17,500 nt of DNA from Halisarca cf. caerulea (lineage: Eukaryota > Porifera > Demospongiae > Chondrillida > Halisarcidae), in NCBI GenBank assembly GCA_963170055.1, contig CAUJGJ010000208.1, positions 1,193,574-1,211,073 on the forward strand, written 5' to 3'. Shown one piece after another: positions 8,148 to 16,547 of this stretch; positions within the stretch are counted from its first letter, which is position 1, and each line of letters opens with the position of its first letter. The notes beneath the pieces were generated by a model. That model had not been told where the DNA came from. It saw nothing but the letters and a program-made list of their open reading frames with translations, and made no database searches. A program made the position numbers and the translations under genes.

Positions 8148-8222
8148 TAGTGGAACCTGTATGATCTAACCACAGACCCTCTAAACTGCGTAGTTTAGAG
8201 GGTCTGTGGTCTAACATCGCTG
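8148..8222. mobile_element. 75-bp palindromic mini-MITE
   Basis: The arms 8169-8187 (ACCACAGACCCTCTAAACT) and 8192-8210 are perfect reverse complements over 19 bp with a 4-nt loop GCGT. Outside them the sequence continues as TAGTGGAACCTG on the left and as minus-strand CAGCGATGTTAGACC on the right. TA flanks it (8146-8147 and 8223-8224). The right TA is shared with the next element. It looks like two element ends fused with almost nothing between them. Confidence 0.75.
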
Positions 8223-8224
8223 TA

Positions 8225-8409
8225 CAGTGAAACCTTTATAATCTGACACTCAATGGGACTTGAAAAAAGTGTCAGATTATAGAGATGTTGCAATTGGACT
8301 ATACAGAGTGATCATCAGCATACTTTAATATGGTGACTGTACCTCATGAGATGGTTGGATTGGAGAGAATGTCGGATTACAGAGGTGTTGGGTTACAGAG
8401 GCTTCACTG
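8225..8409. mobile_element. Pogo-like MITE, 185 bp
   Basis: The left end is CAGTGAAACCTTTATAATC then TGACACTC. The right end, read on the minus strand, is CAGTGAAGCCTCTGTAACCC. TA lies on the left (8223-8224); the right flank is TG, probably mutated. A second inverted pair, TATAATCTGACACT (8237-8250) and AGTGTCAGATTATA (8268-8281), is perfect over 14 bp and suggests an internal, older end. Confidence 0.75.
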
Positions 8410-8551
8410 TGCACAACTGGCACTCTGTCCAATCTGACCATCTCTGAGTTAACGTACGGTTATCACATTGAAGTGTGCGAAGAGTCATGCCCTTGATAAT
8501 CCAACATTTTTGCTTCCCGGCCACAGAGTGTCAGATAATACAGGTTCTGAT
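8410..8551. mobile_element. Fragment of another 'TAATCTGACA' MITE
   Basis: Contains CCAATCTGACCATCTCTGAG, CACATTGAAGTGTGCG, TTGATAATCCAACATT and a terminal GAGTGTCAGATAATACAGG segment, all in the family order. The left end is missing or merged with the previous element, so this is a remnant. Confidence 0.55.
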
Positions 8552-8772
8552 GCATTAAGATAAATTACCATTTACCAAGTGCTTTAGTTATCTCCGAAAT
8601 CGTTCCATCGCTATTAGTTGGACACATATAAGTTAGTTCATTCAACTGTACTTACGTATGTATGTACATGTATAATGCACATTGATGTGGCTGATCCGTG
8701 ACACTGAATCTGCTGTTGCTTGATTCTCCAAAACGACTGTGAAGGATCTGTGAAAACTCACTATATATCTGA

Positions 8773-8773
<1 letters not shown>

Positions 8774-8809
<36 letters not shown>
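8774..8809. repeat. (TA)n microsatellite
   Basis: About 18 TA dinucleotides ending exactly at the start of the next MITE. TA is the obligatory target of pogo/mariner-type insertion, so the tract is a natural landing site. Confidence 0.95.
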
Positions 8810-8812
<3 letters not shown>

Positions 8813-9016
8813 TGGAACTTCTGATAATCGACTCTGCCAAATAAGGACACAGTATTATTAAACTCTCTACAAAGGACAAGACTTGAGGTCCCAATTATTT
8901 CCTCCCCATAGTTCCAAAACACTTTGCATCTCCCAAAGAGGACAGTCTCTCTTTAAAGAACAAATCAGCTGAATTAAGGTTGTCCCCAAAGTGCCCTTTA
9001 TTCGGAAGTTCCACTG
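8810..9016. mobile_element. Pogo-like MITE inserted at a TA tract
   Basis: The left end is CAGTGGAACTTCTGATAATC; the minus-strand right end is CAGTGGAACTTCCGAATAAA, identical over the first 12 bp. TA flanks both sides (8808-8809 and 9017-9018). The length is 207 bp and no ORF is present. The interior has AAGGACA and GAGGACAGTC motifs, linking it to the 'AAGGACACC' branch that also forms the 54-bp arrays. Confidence 0.87.
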
Positions 9017-9065
9017 TATGCATTACTTCAGTGGTTGGATATTCTTAATTAAACGAGTTCTACCA

Positions 9066-9432
9066 CAGTGGAACCTCAATAATCCAGCATTCTCTCTAAT
9101 CTTACTGCATTCTGGGAACAGTTACCATAGTAGACCAAACTGAGAATTACTTGATAATCCAACAACCTCTGTATCTGACACCTCAATAATCCAACATTCT
9201 CCCCAATCTGGCGGTATTCAGAGATACAGCCGGGAGAGAATACCATACTAACGATTAATACTTGACAATCCAACAATCTCTGTAATCCAACATTCTCTCT
9301 AATCTGACCATCTTCTGAAGTACATGCACCATATGTTTGACTGTACTAAGAAACACTGGATAATCTGACAACCTCTGTAATCTGACATCCATTCTGAGGC
9401 TCACGGGGTGTCGGATTCTGGATGTTACACTG
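9066..9432. mobile_element. Pogo-like MITE of the 'TAATCTGACA' family, 367 bp
   Basis: The left end is CAGTGGAACCTCAATAATCC; the minus-strand right end is CAGTGTAACATCCAGAATCC, followed by GACACC. TA closes the right side (9433-9434) and the left flank is CA. The interior has at least seven copies of a degenerate TAATCCAACA/TAATCTGACA motif spaced by 17-20 bp, the same motif that is amplified into a perfect array at 16565-17216. Confidence 0.75.
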
Positions 9433-9434
9433 TA

Positions 9435-9945
9435 TATTGTACAGTTGTTACAATCCGCCAACTCCTTATCAGCCAGGATTTTTCGATACTGAGTATTATG
9501 CATGTACACATGTAAAATAATCCACTTTAAAGGTCTGTCAAACTCAATAATCCTCCACATTGGGTGAAAATCAGGAGCACTCTTTGTAGAAAAGATAATA
9601 GTTTTGCCGGTAACTATCCCCAATATATCATATGTATTGCATGATTGGTACATTATATAGACGGGTTCTATCGTTCTATGCATATTTCTGTGCTCGTTCC
9701 TGTTTGAGTGAGGAGGAGGGGGCAGATATCTCCATGTGTGTGAGTGTATGCACCATGCCTTCCTCCAATTCAGTAGAGCACTTGTGAGCCAATTGGCCTA
9801 TTACACACATCAGTAAACATTCACCCCCACTCTACGCATGAAGTCACGGACCACGCAATGTTGAAGTTCCTCCCGGTGCAAAATATAGTCAAGCATATGG
9901 TGACACAGAGGGACCTGTATACTATAATGAAGAACCATTTGGACA
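9435..9945. other. Gene-free stretch, nothing recognised
   Basis: About 510 bp of non-repetitive sequence. Minus-strand frames (9255-9683, 9810-10126) lack motifs and overlap the MITEs on either side. I see no RNA gene. Confidence 0.55.
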
Positions 9946-10156
9946 ACAGTGAAGTTTGTATTCTGATGCATAATGAGCCGTAAATATGTGTGATATGCCT
10001 GTATGTACACATACACCAGAGATAGTGGATGTGTGTGTATCTATACGTACATACACAGGGTAACCAAACACCAGTGTTACATGTACAGTACATACAGAGC
10101 ACGATCGCAATGTGGACCACCTGCAATTCTTAGTAAGTGTGTAACACAATCCATAG
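9946..10156 (+). repeat. Isolated partial copy of the large right-end repeat
   Basis: ACAGTGAAGTTTGTATTC through GCATAATGAGCC, then CAGGGTAACCAAACACCAG, ACATGTACAGTACAT and GAGCACGATCGC, matches 15298-15680 and (first 40 bp) 17457-17500. Relative to 15298-15680 it lacks a 188-bp segment (15357-15544) and has about 21 extra bases near 10115. It is dispersed about 5 kb from the other copies. Confidence 0.85.
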
Positions 10157-10358
10157 TCGGGGCGTGGTACACACTGGTGTCACCGACACAGGGTTACCGT
10201 GCCAACCTTGCAGACAACCCTTAAGGTGGTCTTCAACCTGATATCTGTGTTCATTCCAAGGATAACTTACACCCTGTGATGTTAGCCATCAAAGACCTGT
10301 CACATTTGTTCAACTGACTATCCTATTAGGGGTACTCCAAGGTTTAAGCACACGTGTA

Positions 10359-10389
10359 GGTTGTGTGGGTCAGCTCAACCCACACAACC
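10359..10389. other. 12-bp inverted repeat (hairpin) with 7-nt loop
   Basis: GGTTGTGTGGGT (10359-10370) and ACCCACACAACC (10378-10389) are perfect reverse complements around CAGCTCA. It lies in a 300-bp gene-free stretch (10157-10460) with no other structure that I recognise. Confidence 0.8.
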
Positions 10390-10459
10390 ATGTACTTAGA
10401 CTTGCTACATAATCCGTCAACATAAGCATAGTAACCAGCCTTGATTCCATAATATTATA

Positions 10460-10460
<1 letters not shown>

Positions 10461-10491
<31 letters not shown>

Positions 10492-10502
10492 GGTGGGTGA
10501 GT

Positions 10503-10588
<86 letters not shown>

Positions 10589-10646
10589 GTTTGTGTGCAT
10601 GTGTGTGTGTGTGTGTGTGTGTATGTTGTGTGTGTGCGTGCGTGCA

Positions 10647-10717
<71 letters not shown>
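10461..10717. repeat. (GT)n microsatellite, about 257 bp
   Basis: The only CA/GT tract in the window with GT on the plus strand. It is interrupted near 10483-10508, 10587-10600 and 10621-10650 (GTGCGTGCGTGCATGCG). The ORFs on both strands are dinucleotide artefacts. Confidence 0.96.
10483..10497 (+). other. G-quadruplex motif with single-T loops
   Basis: Four GGG runs at 10483-10485, 10487-10489, 10491-10493 and 10495-10497 are separated by single T residues. This matches the canonical intramolecular G4 pattern in its shortest-loop form, set at the edge of the (GT)n tract. Formation in the cell is inference. Confidence 0.85.
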
Positions 10718-10719
<2 letters not shown>

Positions 10720-10894
10720 TAAGGTTGGACAGCACCCACACAACGTACTGCATTCGTTTGCTATATTCACAAACCGCCACTACTTCTAGCTATAATGCCC
10801 ATAACTTCTTTTGTAATTTAATGTGTGGATGCTAATGATCACACTTGGCACTCAATAGCTAGTACATACAGATGTATGTACTGTACATGGCATA

Positions 10895-11646
10895 CAGTGA
10901 AACCTCTATAACAAGGACACCACTGGGATCACAGTAAGCTGTCCTGTACAGTGAAACCTCTATAACAAGGACACCACTGAGACTACAGTAAGCTGTCCTG
11001 TACAGTGAAACCTCTATAATAAGGACACCACTGAGACCACAGTAAGCTGTCCTGTACAGTGAAACCTCTATAACAAGGACACCACTGAGACCACAGTAAG
11101 CTGTTCTGTACAGTGGAACCTCTATAATAAGGACACCACTGGGACCACAGTAAGTTGTCCTGTACAGTAAAACCTCCATAATAAGGACACCACTGAGACT
11201 ACAGTAAGCTGTCCTGTACAGTGAAACCTCTATAATAAGGACACCACTGAGACCACAGTAAGCTGTCCTGTACAGTGAAACCTCTATAATAAGGACACCA
11301 CTGAGACCACAGTAAGCTGTCCTGTACAGTGAAACCTCTATAATAAGGACACCACTGAGACCACAGTAAGCTGTCCTGTACAGTGAAACCTCTATAATAA
11401 GGACACCACTGAGACCACAGTAAGCTGTCCTGTACAGTGCAACCTCTATAATAAGGACACCACTGAGACCACAGTAAGCTGTCCTGTACAGTGAAACCTC
11501 TATAATAAGGACACCACTGGGACCACAGTAAGCTGTCCTGTACAGTGAAACCTCTATAATAAGGACACCACTGAGACCACAGTAAGCTGTCCTGTACAGT
11601 GAAACCTCTATCATAAGTACCATGAGACCACAGTAAGCTGTCCTGT
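10895..11646 (+). repeat. Minisatellite, 54-bp unit, 14 copies
   Basis: CAGTGAAACCTC recurs every 54 bp from 10895; the 14th copy (from 11597) is shortened by an internal deletion. Units are nearly identical in the middle (about 11219-11500) and more diverged at the flanks, as expected if unequal exchange homogenises the centre. Every unit carries a full TA-CAGTGAAACCTC terminus. Confidence 0.96.
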
Positions 11647-11748
11647 ATATGGAGGTGTCCTTATTTCAGAGGGTTTAAATGTACACCTGTCAATGTGAGG
11701 GATTTTGAATGTGGCAGAGCAACGGTGTCCCATTAAAGGAGGTAGCTG
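10895..11748 (+). mobile_element. Pogo-like MITE with 14-copy 54-bp array
   Basis: The left end is CAGTGAAACCTCTATAACAA; the minus-strand right end is CAGCTACCTCCTTTAATGGG. TA lies at 10893-10894 and 11749-11750. The right, non-array 100 bp matches 5332-5440 inverted. It is thus the same family as 5332-5868 in the opposite orientation, with a longer array. The element is 854 bp and codes for nothing: a 254-residue minus-strand frame with an 18-residue period exists only because 54 is divisible by 3. Confidence 0.87.
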
Positions 11749-11838
11749 TATTTCAGAAGCCCATGCATTTCTTTGGCTGGTCTACCATATTCCTTGTGAC
11801 ATTCGATCAGCAACATGTCTTCAAGATAAATTCTAATA

Positions 11839-12299
11839 CAGCTGTACCTCCCAATTAAGGACACCTTTGGTCTGTCGAGCTATATGCCATCCTGCAAGCA
11901 TCTGTTCTCTGCGTGGTGATTGTGGGGACGGTCTAGCTTAACAGACACCTTGGGATCCACATACAGGAAGTGTCCATGATATGGAGGATCCCACATGTGG
12001 GGACGGTCTAGCTTGACAGACACCTTGGGATCCACATACAGGGAGTGTCCATGATATGAAGGATCCCATATGTGGGGACGGTCTAGCTTGACAGACACCT
12101 TGGGATCCACATACAGGGAGTGTCCATGATATGAAGGATCCCACATGTGGGGACGGTCTAGCTTGACAGACACCTTGGGATCCACATACAGTGAGTGTCC
12201 ATGATATGGAGGATCCCACATGTGGGGACGGTCTAGCTTGACAGACACCTTGGAATCCACATGTAGGGAGTGTCCACAATATGGAGGATCCCACATGTA
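11839..12299 (+). mobile_element. Probable MITE fragment carrying a 75-bp array
   Basis: The left end CAGCTGTACCTCCCAATTAA then GGACACC follows TA (11837-11838) and resembles the non-array ends of the 54-bp-array elements. No matching right end was found before the next element at 12365, so it may be truncated. It is non-coding. Confidence 0.5.
11924..12298. repeat. Minisatellite, 75-bp unit, 5 copies
   Basis: GGGGACGGTCTAGC recurs exactly every 75 bp (11924, 11999, 12074, 12149, 12224). Copies differ at few positions. The five-fold period-25 frames on the minus strand stay open only because 75 is divisible by 3. Confidence 0.95.
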
Positions 12300-12364
12300 T
12301 GTATATCTGGTGGTTGTGATATCTGCGTATCAGTCCACCCTACCCCATGAAGTGCAGGGTGGTA

Positions 12365-13644
12365 CGAGGAACCTCTGCATTCCGACACTCTGTGGGGAAC
12401 ACATACCGTACAGACTACAGTACAGAGGTGGTTGGGTGTCTATTCGTACACTGCAGTATGGTGACTGTACAGACTACAGTACAGAGGTGGTTGGGTGACT
12501 GTTAGTACACTACAGTGTACGGTGACCATACAGACTACAGTACAGAGGTGGTTGGGTGACTGTTAGTACACTACAGTGTACGGTGACCATACAGACTACA
12601 GTACAGAGGTGGTTGGGTGACTGTTAGTACACTACAGTGTACGGTGACCATACAGACTACAGTACAGAGGTGGTTGGGTGACTGTTAGTACACTGCAGTG
12701 TATGGTGACCATACAGACTACAGTACAGAGGTGGTTGGGTGACTGTTAGTACACTGCAGTGTATGGTGACCATACAGACTACAGTACAGAGGTGGTTGGG
12801 TGTCTATTCCTACACTGCAGTGTATGGTGACCGTACAGACTTACAGTACAGAGGTGGTTGGGTGTTTATTCGTACACTGCAGTATGGTGACTGTACAGAC
12901 TACAGTACAGATCGAGGTGGTTGGGTGACTGTTAGTACACTGCAGTGTATGGTGACCATACAGACTACAGTACAGAGGTGGTTGGGTGTCTATTCCTACA
13001 CTGCAGTGTATGGTGACCGTACAGACTTACAGTACAGAGGTGGTTGGGTGTTTATTCGTACACTGCAGTATGGTGACTGTACAGACTACAGTACAGATCG
13101 AGGTGGTTGGGTGACTGTTAGTACACTGCAGTGTATGGTGACCATACAGACTTACAGTACAGAGGTGGTTGGGTGTTTATTCGTACACTGCAGTATGGTG
13201 ACTGTACAGACTACAGTACAGATCGAGGTGGTTGGGTGACTGTTAGTACACTGCAGTGTATGGTGACCATACAGACTACAGTACAGAGGTGGTTGGGTGT
13301 CTATTCCTACACTGCAGTGTATGGTGACCGTACAGACTTACAGTACAGAGGTGGTTGGGTGTTTATTCGTACACTGCAGTATGGTGACTGTACAGACTAC
13401 AGTACAGATCGAGGTGGTTGGGTGACTGTTAGTACACTGCAGTGTATGGTGACCATACAGACTACAGTACAGAGGTGGTTGGGTGTTTATTCGTACACTG
13501 CAGTATGGTGACTGTACAGACTACAGTACAGAGGTGGTTGGGTGACTATTTATACACTGTTGTATGGTGACCGTACCTCAGAAGTTGGTCAGATTAGAGA
13601 GAATGTCGGACTTGTCAATGTGTTGGATTACAGAGGTGCAACTG
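12365..13644. mobile_element. Pogo-like MITE expanded to 1.28 kb by a ~61-bp array
   Basis: The left end CGAGGAACCTCTGCATTCC then GACACTC and the minus-strand right end CAGTTGCACCTCTGTAATCC form inverted repeats. TA flanks both (12363-12364 and 13645-13646). The right 80 bp (GGTCAGATTAGAGAGAATG and flanks) match the 'TAATCTGACA' family. The rest is array. No transposase. Confidence 0.8.
12411..13557. repeat. Minisatellite, 59-64-bp monomers, about 19 copies, trimeric higher-order repeat
   Basis: Each monomer has CAGACTACAGTACAGAGG, then TGGTTGGGTG and a CACTGCAGT core. The left part (12482-12720) is a monomeric run of 61-bp units. From about 12800 three monomer types (TGTCTATTCC, TGTTTATTCG with an extra ATCG downstream, TGACTGTTAG) cycle with a 186-bp period (for example 12801 to 12987), with one shortened cycle before 13299. 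Many monomers contain GTATGGTGACCATAC, a 15-bp near-palindrome. Plus-strand frames through it are artefacts. Confidence 0.93.
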
Positions 13645-13646
13645 TA

Positions 13647-13879
13647 TTCAATTGGTACAGTACAACTTGTCCAAATCTTTGAGCTGGTTAAGAGAGAATC
13701 TAGTGTCGTAAATTAAAAGTACCCATGAACACAAAATGTAGGATGTGTGTTTGCAGAATGCGTACCAATACCACCTGCACCACATTCTCCCAGGTCAAGG
13801 GTATCCCAGGTGCAGTAAGGAGCTGTCTATCCCACACAATGTATGTTCCTGTATACACAAATCGATTGATCAGGAGTGA

Positions 13880-13880
<1 letters not shown>
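13647..13880. other. Spacer, no gene recognised
   Basis: About 230 bp between the array element and the CA tract. No motif, RNA gene or element end was identified. The frames running into the CA tract are not genes. Confidence 0.5.
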
Positions 13881-13960
<80 letters not shown>

Positions 13961-14067
13961 TGCACACACACACAAACACACACACATATGCACAAACACA
14001 CAAACACACACACACGTACACACACACACACACACACACACGTACACACACACAAACACACACACAT

Positions 14068-14133
<66 letters not shown>
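13881..14133. repeat. (CA)n microsatellite, left half of a split tract
   Basis: CA repeat with ACAAACACA, CATGCACA and ACACGTACA interruptions. It ends exactly at the left border of a hAT-like element and resumes after it at 14668. Confidence 0.95.
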
Positions 14134-14667
14134 CAGTGTTGTGGCCATTACAGAGGTATCATAATCAACTACCATTGCAATTATCTCGGTATCAAAGCAT
14201 TACAATTACCATTACCACTACAGATCTCCACTAAAGTAATCAATTACCATTGCAACTACATTTCTACAATTGCAATTACAATTACTAATTACAGATTTAT
14301 TCTTGGATGCTTGCCAAGGTTATTACACCTTACCGAGATGTCATATATGTGGTAATCTAAATCGTGTGATTGATGTTATTTTCCCGCTTCCACCAGCTAC
14401 CCGGTTAACTGTAGCACAGAAAATAGCCCCAGACTAGCAAAAATCTACCTTCTTAGAGGGCAAAATATATCCACAGATATACACAATATCCATCACAGTA
14501 GTTGCATGGTAATTGTGTAATTTGATGCAAATAGCAAAAGAATACCAACTACCATTACAACTACTCTGAGACCGAAACAGCTCCATTACAATTATATTAC
14601 CATTACAGGCAAATGTATACCTAATTACAATTGATTACAATTACTAATTACCATTACCACAACACTG
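14134..14667. mobile_element. hAT-like MITE with perfect 8-bp target duplication
   Basis: The left end is CAGTGTTGTGGCCATTAC; the minus-strand right end is CAGTGTTGTGGTAATGG, identical over 11 bp. ACATACAC lies directly on both sides (14126-14133 and 14668-14675). An 8-bp duplication with CAGTGTTG-type ends fits the hAT superfamily. The subterminal regions are filled with degenerate AATTACCATTAC repeats on both sides, typical of hAT transposase-binding zones. It is 534 bp with no ORF, so non-autonomous. Confidence 0.9.
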
Positions 14668-14714
14668 ACATACACACACGTACACACGTACACACACACA
14701 CATACACGCGCGCG

Positions 14715-14766
<52 letters not shown>
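14668..14766. repeat. (CA)n microsatellite, right half, with a CGCGCGCG core
   Basis: Continuation of the tract at 13881-14133. The stretch 14707-14714 is CGCGCGCG set within CACACG/GCACAC, giving a long unbroken pyrimidine-purine alternation. Confidence 0.93.
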
Positions 14767-14768
<2 letters not shown>

Positions 14769-14927
14769 TGCAGCGCGCACACAGAGGTTATATACAAGGT
14801 ATGTCTATACATGGAAGATGATCACCCATGCTTGCATACACAAGTACATACACAAATGTAGTCTTGTTCGGCTAAAAACATTCCATTGGTTAAAGCAGCT
14901 GTGGCCTCAACTGCAGAAGGGATCGAT

Positions 14928-15149
<222 letters not shown>

Positions 15150-15356
15150 TCACATACAGCACACACATATAGCAACCATTTAAATATAATCACATATTAT
15201 ATTTATACACTACACAATATCTATGCATACAATGTAGTGTAAAAACACATTGAATACAGTATCAACTAGTATATAATTGTACATTTAGCACATACAGTAT
15301 AGTTTGTATTCTGATGCATAGTGAGCCGTAAATGTGTGTGTTATGCTTGTATGTAC

Positions 15357-15544
15357 TAGTTCAGAGCAGCATGTTTATAGATTCGTCGGGTACCAACGGA
15401 AAGTATGCAACTTGACCCAATTTTCTGGTGTTAAGTGATAAAAATTAATTGTTATGACAATCGAGGCGCTTACAATAATAATATACTGGCGTGCTAGGCG
15501 TGGCGGTTCCTTTGATGTATGACATCATCAGGCGATAAATGTAC
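15357..15544. mobile_element. 188-bp insertion within repeat copy 1, origin unknown
   Basis: This segment is absent from the homologous copy at 9946-10156. ATGTAC lies at both borders (15351-15356 and 15539-15544), so a 6-bp target duplication is plausible; the reverse (deletion between direct repeats in the other copy) is also possible. It has no clear inverted ends and no convincing SINE promoter boxes. Confidence 0.5.
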
Positions 15545-15757
15545 ACACACACATCATGTAGACACAGTGGATCGATGCGTGTGTATATATGTATATACAC
15601 AGGGTAACCGAACACCAGTGTTACATGTACAGTACATGCAGAGCACGATCGCTATGTGAAGTGTGTAACGCAATCTGTAGTGTGTGTACAAATGTCGTCT
15701 TGTTTGGCTAAAAACATTCCATTGGTTAAAGGAGCTGTGGCCTCAACTGCAGCAGGG

Positions 15758-15760
<3 letters not shown>

Positions 15761-15825
<65 letters not shown>

Positions 15826-15834
15826 GCACACACA
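15761..15834. repeat. (CA)n microsatellite inside repeat copy 2
   Basis: About 74 bp of CA ending in CACGCACGCACACAC. Orthologous in position to 14929-15149 and 17293-17311. Confidence 0.95.
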
Positions 15835-15898
15835 AACAGCAACCATTTAATATAAGTACATATTATATTTGTACACTTACAATATTTATGCATACAAT

Positions 15899-16468
15899 CA
15901 GTGTTGGGGGTAACTAAATACCAAAGTAATATATTACGTACAATATTATTACTTTTGCAGGAATTAAGTAATATAACTAGTAAATACCTGACTTGCAACT
16001 AGTAATATAATTATTATTATTATTACAATTAGCTCTGTGGTTAAAGTAATGCATTACCAAATTATAAAACTGCGTAAGTTTGTGGCTATATTAATGGCTA
16101 TAAGTGAGAGCAGAATTGTTAGTAAGATGGTCACATTACTAGTGCTCTGGGCTGCACTACATCTGCAGTGTACCAGCAGATATTGTCTTGGTTGTGAAAT
16201 CTACTACATTTGTTTCACGAATGGCCAAATCCAATTCTAACATTCAATGATCCTATATACATGCTATGTTTATATTCACATTTAGGAGGGTTAAAATTTT
16301 CACTGGGTTGCAACTTGGGGATAGTTTACGGGAGTGAATGTAATCTGTAATATTATTACTAGTTACACTTATTATTGAGTAATATGTAACTGTAATGCAT
16401 TACAAGTTTTCATAGTAATATGTAATATGTAACGAGATTACTTTTCAGAAGTAACGACCCCAACACTG
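15899..16468. mobile_element. Second hAT-like MITE, 570 bp, inside repeat copy 2
   Basis: The left end is CAGTGTTGGGGGTAAC; the minus-strand right end is CAGTGTTGGGGTCGTTAC, identical over 11 bp. ATACAAT (15892-15898) and ATGCAAT (16469-16475) flank it with one mismatch; the eighth base does not match, so the duplication looks aged. The uninterrupted copies at 15225-15250 and 17385-17405 give the empty site. The interior is rich in GTAATAT/ATTACT motifs, and no protein is encoded (the frame 16037-16240 has no motif). Confidence 0.85.
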
Positions 16469-16547
16469 ATGCAATGTCATGGTAAACATGTTAAATACTT
16501 TATCAACTAGTACATATTTGTACATTATGTCAATACAATAATGAATA

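Larger units (their letters stand above)
15687..16547 (+). repeat. Large repeat unit, copy 2, interrupted by a hAT-like MITE
   Basis: Matches copy 1 from ACAAATGTCGTCTTG through the CA tract (15761-15834) and CAACCATTTAATATAAG to ACAATATTTATGCATAC (15898). It resumes at about 16476 with GTCATGGTAAACATG, ACTTTATCAACTAGTAC and continues to 16547. The GTTTGTATTCTG part is replaced by the array element that follows. It is more diverged from copies 1 and 3 than they are from each other over the A/T-rich part. Confidence 0.78.

Noticed and set aside
10859..11623. 254-residue minus-strand ORF with an 18-residue repeat, and a related 190-residue plus-strand ORF at 5305-5877: a possible novel repeat protein
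   Set aside because: The 54-bp unit is a divisible-by-3 minisatellite made of transposon ends, so one open frame stays open. The units vary as non-coding sequence, without codon-position bias that I can see, and the frame runs across element borders.
11880..12296. 138-residue minus-strand ORF with a 25-residue period
   Set aside because: An artefact of a 75-bp array. A second frame (11938-12294) is open too, which argues against coding constraint.
12739..13511. Repeat-protein ORFs in the ~61-bp array
   Set aside because: The monomer length varies (59-64 bp) and frames shift; the open stretches are accidental.
15357..15544. tRNA-derived SINE
   Set aside because: GGCGGTTCC superficially resembles a B box, but no matching A box or 3' tail is present.
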